This document shows, in pieces, positions 1-9,794 of a DNA stretch of 64,000 bases. Numbering within the stretch: the stretch's first letter is position 1; each line of letters opens with the position of its first letter. The position numbers and the translations under genes are program-made. The stretch is taken from positions 148,423 through 212,422 of the forward strand of contig NZ_BPQU01000006.1 of the NCBI RefSeq assembly GCF_022179445.1, in the 5' to 3' direction. Origin of the DNA: Methylobacterium mesophilicum (GTDB taxonomy: Bacteria; Pseudomonadota; Alphaproteobacteria; Rhizobiales; Beijerinckiaceae). The notes beneath the pieces were generated by a model. It was not told the DNA's origin and made no database searches. It worked only from the letters and a program-made list of their open reading frames with translations.

Positions 1-1421
<1,421 letters not shown>

Positions 1422-1507
1422 GGGACCCTTATAGCGCGGGCGGGACCCTAGCCTACCCGCCCGCGGATGCGCGATCATGCGCGGTGATCGCAGCGGAGGG
1501 ACGCGCC

Positions 1508-2893
1508 ATGCCCGGGATCGACGAAGAATTGGCCGCCCATCTTCGGCTTCCCTTCGAAGAGTCTTCGCGGCCTGCGGCCAGCCTTCGCGTTTCCGGGTCC
1601 GGCGCCCTGCCCTCCGCGTTCCGGGTGACCGACCTCGCCGCGGCCTCGATTGCAACCGCCGGCCTGGCGCTCGCGGAAGTTGCGAGCCTCGACGGGCCGA
1701 TCGCGGTGGACCGGCGACTCGCTTCGTTCTGGTTCGCGACGTCGCTGCGGCCGGATAGCTGGCGGGTGCCGGCGCCCTGGGATCCGGTGGCCGGGGACTA
1801 CCGGACCCGGGACGGCTGGATCCGGCTCCACACCAACGCCCCGCATCACCGGGCTGCGGCCGAGCGGGTGCTGGGATCCCGGGCCGACCGGGCCGGCATG
1901 GCGGGGGCGGTGGCCGGCTGGGACAAGGCGGACCTGGAGGCGGCGGTGGTGGCCGAGGGCGGTTGCGCGGCCGAGATGCGTGGATCGGAGGATTGGGTGG
2001 CCCATCCCCAGGGCCGGGCGGTGGCGGCCGAGCCCCTGGTGGCGTTCGATCCGGCCTCCGATCGGAGCGCGTCGCGCTGGCGGCCCCGGCCGGAGCGGCC
2101 GCTGGCGGGTTTGCGGGTGCTCGACCTGACCCGGGTGCTCGCCGGCCCGGTGGCGACCCGGTTCCTGGCCGGGTTCGGGGCGGACGTGCTGCGGATCGAT
2201 GCGCCCGACTGGGACGAGCCGGCCCTCGTTCCCGAGATGACCTTGGGGAAGACCTGCTCCCGCCTCGACTTGCGCCGGGCCGCGGACCGGGCGACCTTCG
2301 AGGCGCTGCTGGCGGGGGCGGACGTGCTGGTCCACGGCTACCGCCCCGGCGCCCTCGACCGCCTCGGCTACGGCCCGGAGGCGCGGCGGGCCCTGGCCCC
2401 GGGCCTGATCGACGTATCGCTCGACGCCTATGGCTGGACCGGCCCCTGGGCGGGCCGGCGCGGCTTCGACAGCCTCGTGCAGATGAGCTGCGGCCTCGCC
2501 CAGGCCGGGCAGGCCTGGCGGCAGGCCGAGGCGCCGGTGCCCCTCCCGGTCCAGGCGCTCGATCACGCCACCGGCTACCTCATGGCGGCCGCCGCGCTCC
2601 GCCTGCTGGCCCGGCGGCTCCGCGACGGCACCGGCGGCCGCGCCCGCCTGTCGCTGGCCCGGACGGCGGGGTTCCTGATCGCGGCCGGCCCGGCCGAACC
2701 GGAGCCGGCCTTCGCCCCCGAGACCCCGGCGGATCGCGCCCCGGAGGTCGAGGCGACCTCGTGGGGGCCGGCGCATCGCCTGCGCCCACCGCTGCATGTG
2801 GCGGGCGCCGCGATGCGCTGGGACCGGGCCGCCCGGCGGCTCGGGGACGACGCGCCGGCTTGGGCGGGTGAGCCGAGGGCGGGTCTGCGGTAG
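1508..2893 (+). CDS. CoA-transferase family III (CaiB/BaiF) protein
   Basis: Family III enzymes move CoA between carboxylic acids through an aspartyl-CoA thioester. The C-terminal half, from about residue 190, carries the family core: GLRVLDLTRVLAGP, then GADVLRID, and the RRGFDSLVQ segment whose Asp (about residue 321) matches the catalytic Asp of formyl-CoA transferase. The first 190 residues look like a degenerate second copy of the fold (GDYRTRDGWIRLHTNAPHH), as in other alphaproteobacterial proteins of about 460 residues in this family. I chose the ATG at 1508 because GGAGGG lies seven bases upstream; a GTG at 1484 is in frame but lacks this site. It diverges from the ABC gene at 1421. 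Acid substrate unknown. Confidence 0.88.
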   Translation: MPGIDEELAAHLRLPFEESSRPAASLRVSGSGALPSAFRVTDLAAASIATAGLALAEVASLDGPIAVDRRLASFWFATSLRPDSWRVPAPWDPVAGDYRTRDGWIRLHTNAPHHRAAAERVLGSRADRAGMAGAVAGWDKADLEAAVVAEGGCAAEMRGSEDWVAHPQGRAVAAEPLVAFDPASDRSASRWRPRPERPLAGLRVLDLTRVLAGPVATRFLAGFGADVLRIDAPDWDEPALVPEMTLGKTCSRLDLRRAADRATFEALLAGADVLVHGYRPGALDRLGYGPEARRALAPGLIDVSLDAYGWTGPWAGRRGFDSLVQMSCGLAQAGQAWRQAEAPVPLPVQALDHATGYLMAAAALRLLARRLRDGTGGRARLSLARTAGFLIAAGPAEPEPAFAPETPADRAPEVEATSWGPAHRLRPPLHVAGAAMRWDRAARRLGDDAPAWAGEPRAGLR

Positions 2894-3379
2894 GAACAGG
2901 GTCCGGGGTCAGCCCGCGCAAGGTGTTGAGATCGGGTCGCGATCGGGCAGCCGAGGCGGCCCAATCTCCCGTCGGGACCAGCGTTCACGCGCGGCCTCGG
3001 TCGCGTGGTACCGCGAAGTTCGCCTCCATGGGGCGCCGCGCGCCGGCGGACTGCCGCAGACCGACCCGATCCGGTCAATCGGCCTGCGACGCCGTGATGT
3101 TTGCGATCTGGCCAAGCGGTCCCAGGCGCGGAAGATTGATCGTGAACCGATCCACCTGAGACACGTCGGCAATAGTGATCGTCGGAGTGAGATTTAGGTT
3201 CCAAGACCAGTCATTTGAGCTTGACATTTAACGTAAATCAAATAAAAACACTTCAAGTCGGCATCAAAATACAAAAATTGCAACATTCATAGATGCGTAT
3301 ACTCTGGATGCATGGGTGGAAAGCAGAAGCGGCGGACCCCCAGCCATCGCGCGCCTAACTTTGCAATAACGGGTGCCTC
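2894..3379. other. Intergenic region, AT-rich at its right end
   Basis: No convincing gene is visible on either strand. The left part has the usual high G+C; from about 3190 the composition turns sharply AT-rich and stays so through the following gene. A promoter-like site is annotated separately. The sharp compositional boundary suggests the left edge of imported DNA. Confidence 0.6.
3221..3248 (+). promoter_or_regulatory. Candidate sigma-70 promoter of the dioxygenase-like gene
   Basis: TTGACA at 3221-3226 is a perfect -35 hexamer. It is followed after 16 bases by TAAAAA at 3243-3248, a weak -10. It lies about 130 bases before the start codon at 3380 in an AT-rich stretch where chance matches are commoner, so confidence is limited. 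Confidence 0.4.
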
Positions 3380-4372
3380 ATGAAAGCAATGCGAACGACC
3401 GCTCTCACGATGCAAAAGATCTTTCATCGCATTGCGCAATGGCCGTCCAAAACAACACATTCGGTCTACTCGCTTGGTCCGATCAAACGCAGATCGATCG
3501 ATAACCGGGCCTCTTTCATCAAGGCCTACAGTCACGAATTGCCGACCTTGACGCATCAAGAGACGTCACTGGCGCAGGCTTTGAATGAGCAGGGCTTCTG
3601 CAGGGCCGACATGGATTCATTCGAGTCCTTCAAGGCGAGCCGATTTCGCGCAGCCGCCAATGAGATTTATGATCTGACGGAACGAACCTACATCGCAACA
3701 GGCAAGAATATCGATGTCATAAAGCTGCTCGGCGCACATCCATCTTTGATGGATCAATTCAAGACCATTTTCTGCGCCGGGTTGGATATCAAGTTTCTAA
3801 AAATTATTGAGCATTATCTGAAGCTCCCCGTTGCGTTCGGGGGCGTAGATATATTCTTCACTGTTGCCGATGGTTTAGAGAGGGGCGCGAGAACTTGGCA
3901 TAAAGATAGCGAAGACAGCCCGATGGTGAAAGTTGCCATCTACCTGAATGATGTCGGCGACGACGACGGTCCGTTTGAAATTCTTCATTTGCAGCATAAG
4001 ACCCCCGATTTCGAAAAATCACGAGGCTTCAAGCAGCAAACATTGATACATGCTCAAAACGAGGGCAAGATCGATTTCGACATCACAACCTTCACGGGCC
4101 CGGCGGGGTCCGTCATATTTTGCGACACATCGAAATATTACCACAGGGGTAAGCCTGCGACAGGCAAAAATCGCAGGGCCTTGTTTTATAACTACTATGC
4201 CAGCCGGCCCTTGACCCCGTACTTTTGCCCAAATCCACCGTTCTCCCCGGATAAAATGAGAGATCTGGTTTCCGATCTATCGCCGACACAACAAGCAGCG
4301 GCGTTGTGGCGCGAGAATTTACCGCGGTTTGATAAAGTGGTAACCAAGAGAAAGCCGTATCTGAACGTATAA
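3380..4372 (+). CDS. Phytanoyl-CoA dioxygenase-like 2-oxoglutarate/Fe(II) oxygenase, foreign composition
   Basis: The 330-residue product has the iron-binding triad of the double-stranded beta-helix oxygenases. His174 and Asp176 form the HxD pair in WHKDSED, the distal His255 is in YYHRG, and Arg265 or Arg266 (NRRALF) is placed to hold 2-oxoglutarate. NDVGDDDGPFEIL between them is typical of PhyH-type proteins. It should hydroxylate a small molecule or lipid in the cytoplasm; the substrate cannot be read from sequence. There is no signal peptide. Hand counts of sample lines give about 42-48% G+C against roughly 70% in neighbouring genes, and codon choice is unlike theirs, which points to horizontal transfer. 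It stands alone, with no transposase or integrase beside it. Confidence 0.72.
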   Translation: MKAMRTTALTMQKIFHRIAQWPSKTTHSVYSLGPIKRRSIDNRASFIKAYSHELPTLTHQETSLAQALNEQGFCRADMDSFESFKASRFRAAANEIYDLTERTYIATGKNIDVIKLLGAHPSLMDQFKTIFCAGLDIKFLKIIEHYLKLPVAFGGVDIFFTVADGLERGARTWHKDSEDSPMVKVAIYLNDVGDDDGPFEILHLQHKTPDFEKSRGFKQQTLIHAQNEGKIDFDITTFTGPAGSVIFCDTSKYYHRGKPATGKNRRALFYNYYASRPLTPYFCPNPPFSPDKMRDLVSDLSPTQQAAALWRENLPRFDKVVTKRKPYLNV

Positions 4373-4950
4373 CGTGTCGCATCTTTGGGTTCGGTGAAAT
4401 TGACAGGCTTTTGCCGGGAAATGGAATTTCCCCGTGGCGGCAGGGACCGGGCGCAGACAATCCTCGAGGGTGCGGCCGAGGCGACAGCCGTTCAGGGCGG
4501 CTAATGGCGCGGCCGACGAACGAAGCTCGGTCACGAGCAGTGTAGTGTTTTCAAAAAACAAGAACGGATTGAAATTCGTCTCCTTTATATTGAAGTATCA
4601 AGTAAAAATTTGCGCATATCGGCGTTCGCGCGCATGTTGCAGAGCAACCGAGGCTCCGAGCGCGCGTCGCCGAGGAGGATACGGGTTCGGCGGCGCGCGT
4701 TGAGTCACGGAGTGAGAGCCCGCCGTTTCAAGGTGTTCGCAACGGGTTGGATAGGGAGCGTCCCGCCTGTCCAACGCGCAAGATGTTCACCGAGGCCGTT
4801 CCGACAGCAACCCGGTCATCCCGGGGCGCCGCGCTGAACGCCAGGACGGAGCGGGTCGCGTCATCCGGCCGGAGCCGGATTCATCCCGGGCGCCGTGTCG
4901 CGGCCCCGGGGTGACGCGGCGGGTGTCCGGGCGGCTTGAGCAATTTCCCG
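4373..4950. other. Intergenic region downstream of the dioxygenase-like gene
   Basis: No supported gene. A second AT-rich patch at about 4545-4620 marks the right end of the low-G+C island; beyond it composition returns to normal. No terminal inverted repeats or target duplication could be recognised by eye. Confidence 0.5.
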
Positions 4951-5448
4951 TCACGGCCGCACGGCGGTGACCTCGATCTCCACCAGCCAGCCCGGATTGG
5001 CCAGAGCCGCGACCTGCACGGCCGAGCGGGTCGGCAGGTTCGGCTGGGCCGCCGTACCGAACCTCTCGCGGTAGGATTCCATCAACCCGGCGAAATCCAT
5101 CCGCCCGCCCTTGGCCGGGTCGCCGACCAAAAAGACCGTCATCTTCACCACGTCGCGCAGCGACAGGTTCCGGCGCTTCAGGGCCGCCTCGATGGAGGCC
5201 AGGGTCGAGGCGGTCTGGGCGCGGGTATCCCCGAAGGCGGCGACCGTGTTCTTCTCGGCGTTGGGATCGGTCACCGCCGGCCCGAAGCCGCTGAGATAGA
5301 CGGTGGCGTGTCCGGCCGGCACCTCCACCGCCTCCGAGATCGGGAAGTCCGAGCCCGGGATCGGGTGCCGGGTGATGTCCTCGGCCGAAGCCGGCCCGGC
5401 CAGCAGGGCCAGCGCGAGGGTTGTGGAAATCAGGGTCCGTTCGATCAT
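4951..5448 (-). CDS. Exported RidA/YjgF-family imine deaminase
   Basis: RidA proteins hydrolyse reactive enamine/imine intermediates to ketones plus ammonia. The 165-residue product keeps the active-site arginine (Arg141 in LPTRSAV) and the nearby conserved Glu157 in VEIEV. Unlike cytoplasmic RidA (about 130 residues) it starts with a clear signal peptide, roughly residues 1-22, ending ASA before EDIT. It is the third gene of an operon: its ATG at 5448 overlaps the TGA of the cytochrome c gene by four bases. The context suggests it clears the imine released by the upstream amine oxidase in the periplasm. This coupling is inferred. Confidence 0.9.
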   Translation of the reverse strand: MIERTLISTTLALALLAGPASAEDITRHPIPGSDFPISEAVEVPAGHATVYLSGFGPAVTDPNAEKNTVAAFGDTRAQTASTLASIEAALKRRNLSLRDVVKMTVFLVGDPAKGGRMDFAGLMESYRERFGTAAQPNLPTRSAVQVAALANPGWLVEIEVTAVRP

Positions 5449-5870
5449 GGCCGTGCCGCTTTCACATCCTCGGGGGCGACCGCGTCGCCGTAAGGGTTGT
5501 CGAAATGGGTGCGGACGTAGTTCACCACCTCCGCGACCTGGGTGTCGCTCATCATGCGCCCGAGCGGGGGCATGCCGCGCAGGCCGTACAGCATCACCGT
5601 GACGGGATAGCCGGCGCTGGCGAGTTTTTGGTTGTGCCGGAGCGCCGGATAGGCGGCGGCGCCGACCGCGCCCTCCCCGCCCGCCTGGTGGCAGGCGGCG
5701 CAGACCTGGGCGTAGAGCGCCGCGCCCCCGGACTCCATGAAGGTCTTGCCCTCGCTCATCGCCGGGCCGGCCGACGGGACGGCCGCGTGGAGGGCGTGCT
5801 CCTGCGCGGCGGCGGCGGTGCCGGTGGCGAGGAGCAGCGCCAGGATTCGGGTGATCGAAGACACACTCAT
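5445..5870 (-). CDS. Exported monohaem c-type cytochrome
   Basis: A 141-residue protein with a signal peptide (residues 1-22) and one haem-attachment site, CAACH at residues 57-61. Met100 in GLRGMPPLG is the probable sixth ligand, as in class I cytochromes c. It should carry electrons in the periplasm. It lies between the amine oxidase and ridA genes and overlaps both by four bases (ATGA), so translation is likely coupled. Together with the lack of any other oxidoreductase beside it, this suggests it is the electron acceptor of the upstream flavoenzyme, as CycN is for NicA2. That last step is inference. Confidence 0.9.
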   Translation of the reverse strand: MSVSSITRILALLLATGTAAAAQEHALHAAVPSAGPAMSEGKTFMESGGAALYAQVCAACHQAGGEGAVGAAAYPALRHNQKLASAGYPVTVMLYGLRGMPPLGRMMSDTQVAEVVNYVRTHFDNPYGDAVAPEDVKAARP

Positions 5871-7462
5871 GCCGCCAGGACCCTCTTGTGAAGCCGCGTG
5901 ACCGCGTCGAGCGCCGAGAGGATCGCGCCCTCCTGCCAGGCCGGGATGTACGAGGCGTGCTCGCCGGCCAGCATGATCCGCCCGTCGATCGCGCAGAGGT
6001 TGTCGTAGTGCTGGGCCCGCGCCTCGTCGGTCCAATCGCCGGCGCAGCCCAGGGTGAACGGCACCCGGTGCCAGGCCACCGCGATCCCGGTCTCGAACTC
6101 GGTGCGGTATTGCGGGTGGATCTGGCTGCCGTAGGCCACCGCCCGGCGCACCCGCTCGGCGGGGCTGAGCGCCGTGAATTCGTAGGAGTTCGGCCCGTTC
6201 CAGGTATAGGCGCCGAGTAGAACGCCCTTGCCGCCGGCATTATAGCCGGTCGCGGGATAGGCGATCTGGCGGATCGGCAGGTCGGTGTAGGAGATGCCGC
6301 CGAAGATGTGCTCGTCCTCCTCCCAGAACCGCCGCTTGAATTGCAGCCCGACCTTCACGGACGAGGCGTAGGGCACCGCGTCGATGGCGGCCTTCATCTT
6401 CGGGCCGACCTGGGTCGGGATCTGGCTCAGCACCGTCAGCGGCAAGGCGCAGACGCACCAATCCGCCTGGGCCTGCCGCACCGCGCCGCCATGAGCGAGA
6501 TCCTGGTAGGTGGCGGTGACGCCGTGGCCATCCTGGGCGATCTGCGTGACCTTGGCGCCGTACCGGATCGTGTCCGGCGGCAGGGCGCGGGCGAAGGCCT
6601 CGCCGATCCGGCCCATGCCGCCGACCGGCTGGAACATCGTGGTCTGGAACTCGTAGAGCAGGAAGTTCTGCAGGCCGCGCCACAGCCGCGAGGTCAGGAT
6701 GTCGTGCAGCGCCATCGGCTCGCCGTCGACCGGGCGTGCCGAGAGGCCGCCGCCGGGATCGTGGGCGTAGCCGCGGAACTCCGAGGACTCGGAGCCGGCG
6801 CGATAGGCGAGGTTCTCGTCGAGGCCGCCGAGGGAGCGCAGGGCCTCGATCAGGATCTCCTGGTCCTCCTTGGAGACCTGCGCGTCCAGCGCGCCCTTGC
6901 GGGTGGCCTTGGCGAGCAGCTCGGCGGTGGCGCCGTCGAGATCGGTCTTCACCGTGCGGATCCGCTGCGGCTTGCCGCCGAAACCGGTCGCGCTGTGCAC
7001 GAAGGCGTTGTGGTTGAGCTGGATGAACGGCTCCAGCGCCACCCCGAGCCGGCGGCAATAATCGAGCACGCCGTGGTGGTGATAGGGAATCCGCCAGGGG
7101 CCGGGGTTGAGGTAGAGGCCGGCGTCGAATCCGCAGCGCTGGGTTTCGCCGCCGAGTTCCGTGTAGGTGTCGCCGCCGCGCAGCGTCCAGTTCCGGCCGC
7201 CGGCGCGGGTGTTGTATTCGAGGATCTGCACCCGGTACCCGGCCCGGTGCAGCTCCAGCGCCGTGGTCATGCCGGCGAGCCCCGCCCCGAGGACCAGCAC
7301 CGAGGCGCCCTTTGGGTCGCCGTCGAGCCGGATCGGCCCGCGATAGGGCGATTCCTCGGCGAACCCGAGGCTGGTCATCACCTGATAGGCCGCCCCGCTC
7401 CCGGCGGCGGCGCCGACCATCGCAATCAATTTGCGTCGACTGAACCCCGATGCCTCTGCCAT
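5867..7462 (-). CDS. Tat-exported flavin amine oxidase/dehydrogenase
   Basis: The 531-residue protein belongs to the FAD-dependent amine oxidase family (MAO/L-amino-acid oxidase fold). A twin-arginine signal FSRRKLIAM lies at residues 7-15. The dinucleotide-binding stretch VLVLGAGLAG (about 55-64) is followed by the GG motif in RAGGRN, and the C-terminal FAD segment is LAGEHASYIPAWQEGA. It should oxidise a primary or secondary amine to an imine in the periplasm, folded with FAD before export. The ATG at 7462 has GGGAAG just upstream. It is first in a three-gene operon with cytochrome c and RidA joined by 4-bp overlaps. The amine substrate is unknown; biogenic amines or amino acids are possible. 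Confidence 0.92.
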   Translation of the reverse strand: MAEASGFSRRKLIAMVGAAAGSGAAYQVMTSLGFAEESPYRGPIRLDGDPKGASVLVLGAGLAGMTTALELHRAGYRVQILEYNTRAGGRNWTLRGGDTYTELGGETQRCGFDAGLYLNPGPWRIPYHHHGVLDYCRRLGVALEPFIQLNHNAFVHSATGFGGKPQRIRTVKTDLDGATAELLAKATRKGALDAQVSKEDQEILIEALRSLGGLDENLAYRAGSESSEFRGYAHDPGGGLSARPVDGEPMALHDILTSRLWRGLQNFLLYEFQTTMFQPVGGMGRIGEAFARALPPDTIRYGAKVTQIAQDGHGVTATYQDLAHGGAVRQAQADWCVCALPLTVLSQIPTQVGPKMKAAIDAVPYASSVKVGLQFKRRFWEEDEHIFGGISYTDLPIRQIAYPATGYNAGGKGVLLGAYTWNGPNSYEFTALSPAERVRRAVAYGSQIHPQYRTEFETGIAVAWHRVPFTLGCAGDWTDEARAQHYDNLCAIDGRIMLAGEHASYIPAWQEGAILSALDAVTRLHKRVLAA

Positions 7463-7876
7463 CTCGCTTCCCGTCTCCCGATCCGGATGCGTCCAGGACG
7501 GGGCAGGCTAAGCAAGTCGGAGGCCAAGTTTGGAGCCATGCAAATGAAGCGCGCCGGACGCAGCGTCCAGCCGATGGAATGCGCCCTCGGCCTTGCAACT
7601 TAAGCGGATGTGAGACGCGGAAAACTCATCGTCCTCGGTGGTCTTGCTTCGGATCGCGCCGGGATCGCCTAAGATAGTCTTTCCGGTCCGGGTCCTCATC
7701 CCGAGATGCGGCGGCGTCGCCACGGCCACGAAGGAGCCCGCCGGCCGGCCGCGCGATCCCCGGAAGGCGCCTTCGCGGTTCGCCGCGCTCGCGGTGCGGG
7801 CCGGCGATGCCCAGCGCGTCATCACTCCCCAACCGTACGGATTGATCCGCCCGTGCGCCCCGCTACAAGCGGTTGC
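7463..7876. other. Divergent intergenic region between amine oxidase operon and transglycosylase
   Basis: About 410 bases between divergent genes. I see no further gene, no clear -35/-10 pair and no strong palindrome. Promoters for both directions are expected here. Confidence 0.5.
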
Positions 7877-8797
7877 GTGATCGCCCCCCGCCTGCGCCTC
7901 CTCGCCCTCCTCCCGCTGCTCTGCGCCGGCCCGGCCGCGGCGGCCCCGTCCGAGGGGGCGACCGAGACCGTCGAGCAGGCTTTGTGCCGCCTCATCGACG
8001 ATTCCGCCAAGGCGCGCGGGCTGCCGGTGCCGTTCCTGACCCGGCTGATCTGGCGCGAGAGCAGCTTTCGCGTCGGCGTGGTGAGTTCGGCCGGCGCGCA
8101 GGGCGTCGCGCAGTTCATGCCCGGCACCGCACGGGAGCGCGGCCTGCTCGACCCGTTCGATCCCGAGCAGGCGATCCCGCACGCCGCCCACCTGCTGGCC
8201 GACCTGAAGACGCAGTTCGGCAACCTCGGGCTCGCGGCGGCGGCCTATAACGGCGGTGCCGGCCGGGTCAGCAAGTGGCTGTCCGGCGAGGGCGGCCTGC
8301 CCGCCGAGACCCGGGCCTACGTCGCCGCCATCACGGGAATGCCCGCCGAGGATTGGCGCGGCGGCACCGCCGGGACGATCACGTATCCCGAGGGCGGCGC
8401 GCCGGAGGCGAAGGCCAAAGAGACCAAAGAGACCAAGGCCGAGACCAAACCCGAGGCGCCGGTCACCTGCCTGCAGGTCACGGCCAGCCTGCGCATCCCG
8501 TCGCGCGGCGACCGCTTCGCGCTGGGGCCGAACGAGGGGCCGGCGGCGCCGTGGGGCATCCAGCTCGCCGGCAACTTCTCCAAGGCGCTGGCCCTGCAGA
8601 GCTTCAACCGCGCGCGCAGCGCCTATGCCGGGGTGATCGGCGAGGCCCGGCCGATGATCATCGGCACCCGCCTGCGCAACCGCGGCACCCGGGCGTTCTA
8701 CCGGATCCGCCTCCCCGCCCAGAGCCGCCAGGCCGCCGACGACCTGTGCGGCCGCATCCGCAAGGTCGGGGGCGCCTGCATCGTGCTGCGGACCTGA
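7877..8797 (+). CDS. Lytic transglycosylase (SLT domain), exported
   Basis: Cleaves the MurNAc-GlcNAc bond of peptidoglycan in the periplasm. The SLT domain spans roughly residues 33-160: catalytic Glu61 in WRESSF, then GAQGVAQFMPGTA, and AAYNGG near residue 124, the standard order of family 1 enzymes. A signal peptide (about residues 1-23, rich in Leu/Ala) is present only if translation starts at the GTG at 7877, so I chose that over an upstream in-frame ATG at 7706. The last 150 residues contain a Lys/Glu-rich linker and a C-terminal region that I do not recognise but that resembles a SPOR-like alpha/beta module. It is followed by a hydrolase gene 83 bases on. Confidence 0.88.
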   Translation: MIAPRLRLLALLPLLCAGPAAAAPSEGATETVEQALCRLIDDSAKARGLPVPFLTRLIWRESSFRVGVVSSAGAQGVAQFMPGTARERGLLDPFDPEQAIPHAAHLLADLKTQFGNLGLAAAAYNGGAGRVSKWLSGEGGLPAETRAYVAAITGMPAEDWRGGTAGTITYPEGGAPEAKAKETKETKAETKPEAPVTCLQVTASLRIPSRGDRFALGPNEGPAAPWGIQLAGNFSKALALQSFNRARSAYAGVIGEARPMIIGTRLRNRGTRAFYRIRLPAQSRQAADDLCGRIRKVGGACIVLRT

Positions 8798-8880
8798 TTT
8801 TTTAACCGCTGCCCCGCTCGCGTCATCAATCCGCCCCGAGCGGAGCCCTGAATGGGCCAATCAGGGCAACCGGACGGGAT

Positions 8881-9783
8881 ATGACACGGCTCCTCATCGC
8901 GCTTGCCAGCCTCCTCGGCCTCGGCCTCGCGGCGTACGCTTTCACCGCCGCCTCGCCGCTGACCCTGTTCGACGCGATCGGCCCGCGCGACGCCGGCGGC
9001 CGCCTCGCGGCGCGCGACCAGGCCTTCGGCGAGGGGACACGGCGCCGGCTCGACGTCTACGTCCCCACGGTGGCGGCCGAGAAGGCGCCCGTGCTGGTGT
9101 TCTTCTACGGCGGCTCCTGGCAGAGCGGCTCCAAGGACGACTACGCCTTCGTCGGCCACGCGCTGGCCGCCCAGGGCTTCGTGACGGTGCTGCCCGATTA
9201 CCGGCTCTACCCGGAGGCGCCGTTCCCCGGGTTCCTCAAGGACGGCGCCGCGGCGATCGCCTGGGTGCGGGACAACATCGCGGCCTATGGCGGCGACCCC
9301 CGCCGCATCGTGCTCGCCGGCCATTCGGCCGGGGCCTACAACGCCGTGATGCTCGGGCTCGATCCGCGCTACCTCAATGCCGCCGGTGTCGACCCCAAGG
9401 TGATCAAGGCGGTGGCGGGCCTGTCCGGCCCCTACGACTTCCTGCCGCTCGACCAGGACACCACGACCAAGGTGTTCGGGCAGGCCCCCGACCTGCCCCT
9501 GACGCAGCCGATGACCTTCGCGGGCCCGCTCTCGCCGCCGACCTTCCTGGCCTCCGGCGATTCCGACACCGTGGTGAAGCCGAGGCACACGGTCAGCCTC
9601 GCCGCCAAGCTGCGCGCCGCCCACGTGCCCGTGCAGGAGCGGGTCTATGCCGGGCTCGACCACAAGGACACGCTGCTGGCGCTGTCGGTGACGTTCCGCT
9701 CCAAGGCCCCGGAACTCGCCGAGATGGCCTCGTTCCTGATGCGCCAGGCCGCCGGGCGGTCGCAATACACCATGCGGCGGTAG
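8881..9783 (+). CDS. Alpha/beta hydrolase, esterase/lipase type, membrane-anchored or exported
   Basis: The product (300 residues) shows the alpha/beta-hydrolase set: the oxyanion strand FFYGGSW near residue 77, the nucleophile elbow GHSAG with Ser near residue 150, an acid residue in GDSDTVV, and His in LDHKDT. This is the arrangement of carboxylesterases of the BD-FAE/fold-3 group. The N-terminus (residues 1-22) is hydrophobic and may be a signal peptide or anchor. Substrate unknown. It shares orientation with the upstream transglycosylase but is separated by 83 bases, so co-transcription is possible and unproven. Confidence 0.85.
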   Translation: MTRLLIALASLLGLGLAAYAFTAASPLTLFDAIGPRDAGGRLAARDQAFGEGTRRRLDVYVPTVAAEKAPVLVFFYGGSWQSGSKDDYAFVGHALAAQGFVTVLPDYRLYPEAPFPGFLKDGAAAIAWVRDNIAAYGGDPRRIVLAGHSAGAYNAVMLGLDPRYLNAAGVDPKVIKAVAGLSGPYDFLPLDQDTTTKVFGQAPDLPLTQPMTFAGPLSPPTFLASGDSDTVVKPRHTVSLAAKLRAAHVPVQERVYAGLDHKDTLLALSVTFRSKAPELAEMASFLMRQAAGRSQYTMRR

Positions 9784-9794
9784 GGCCGCACCAC

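Noticed and set aside
1475..2797. Long minus-strand open frame opposite the CoA-transferase gene
   Set aside because: No domain, and the plus strand shows a clear family III CoA-transferase.
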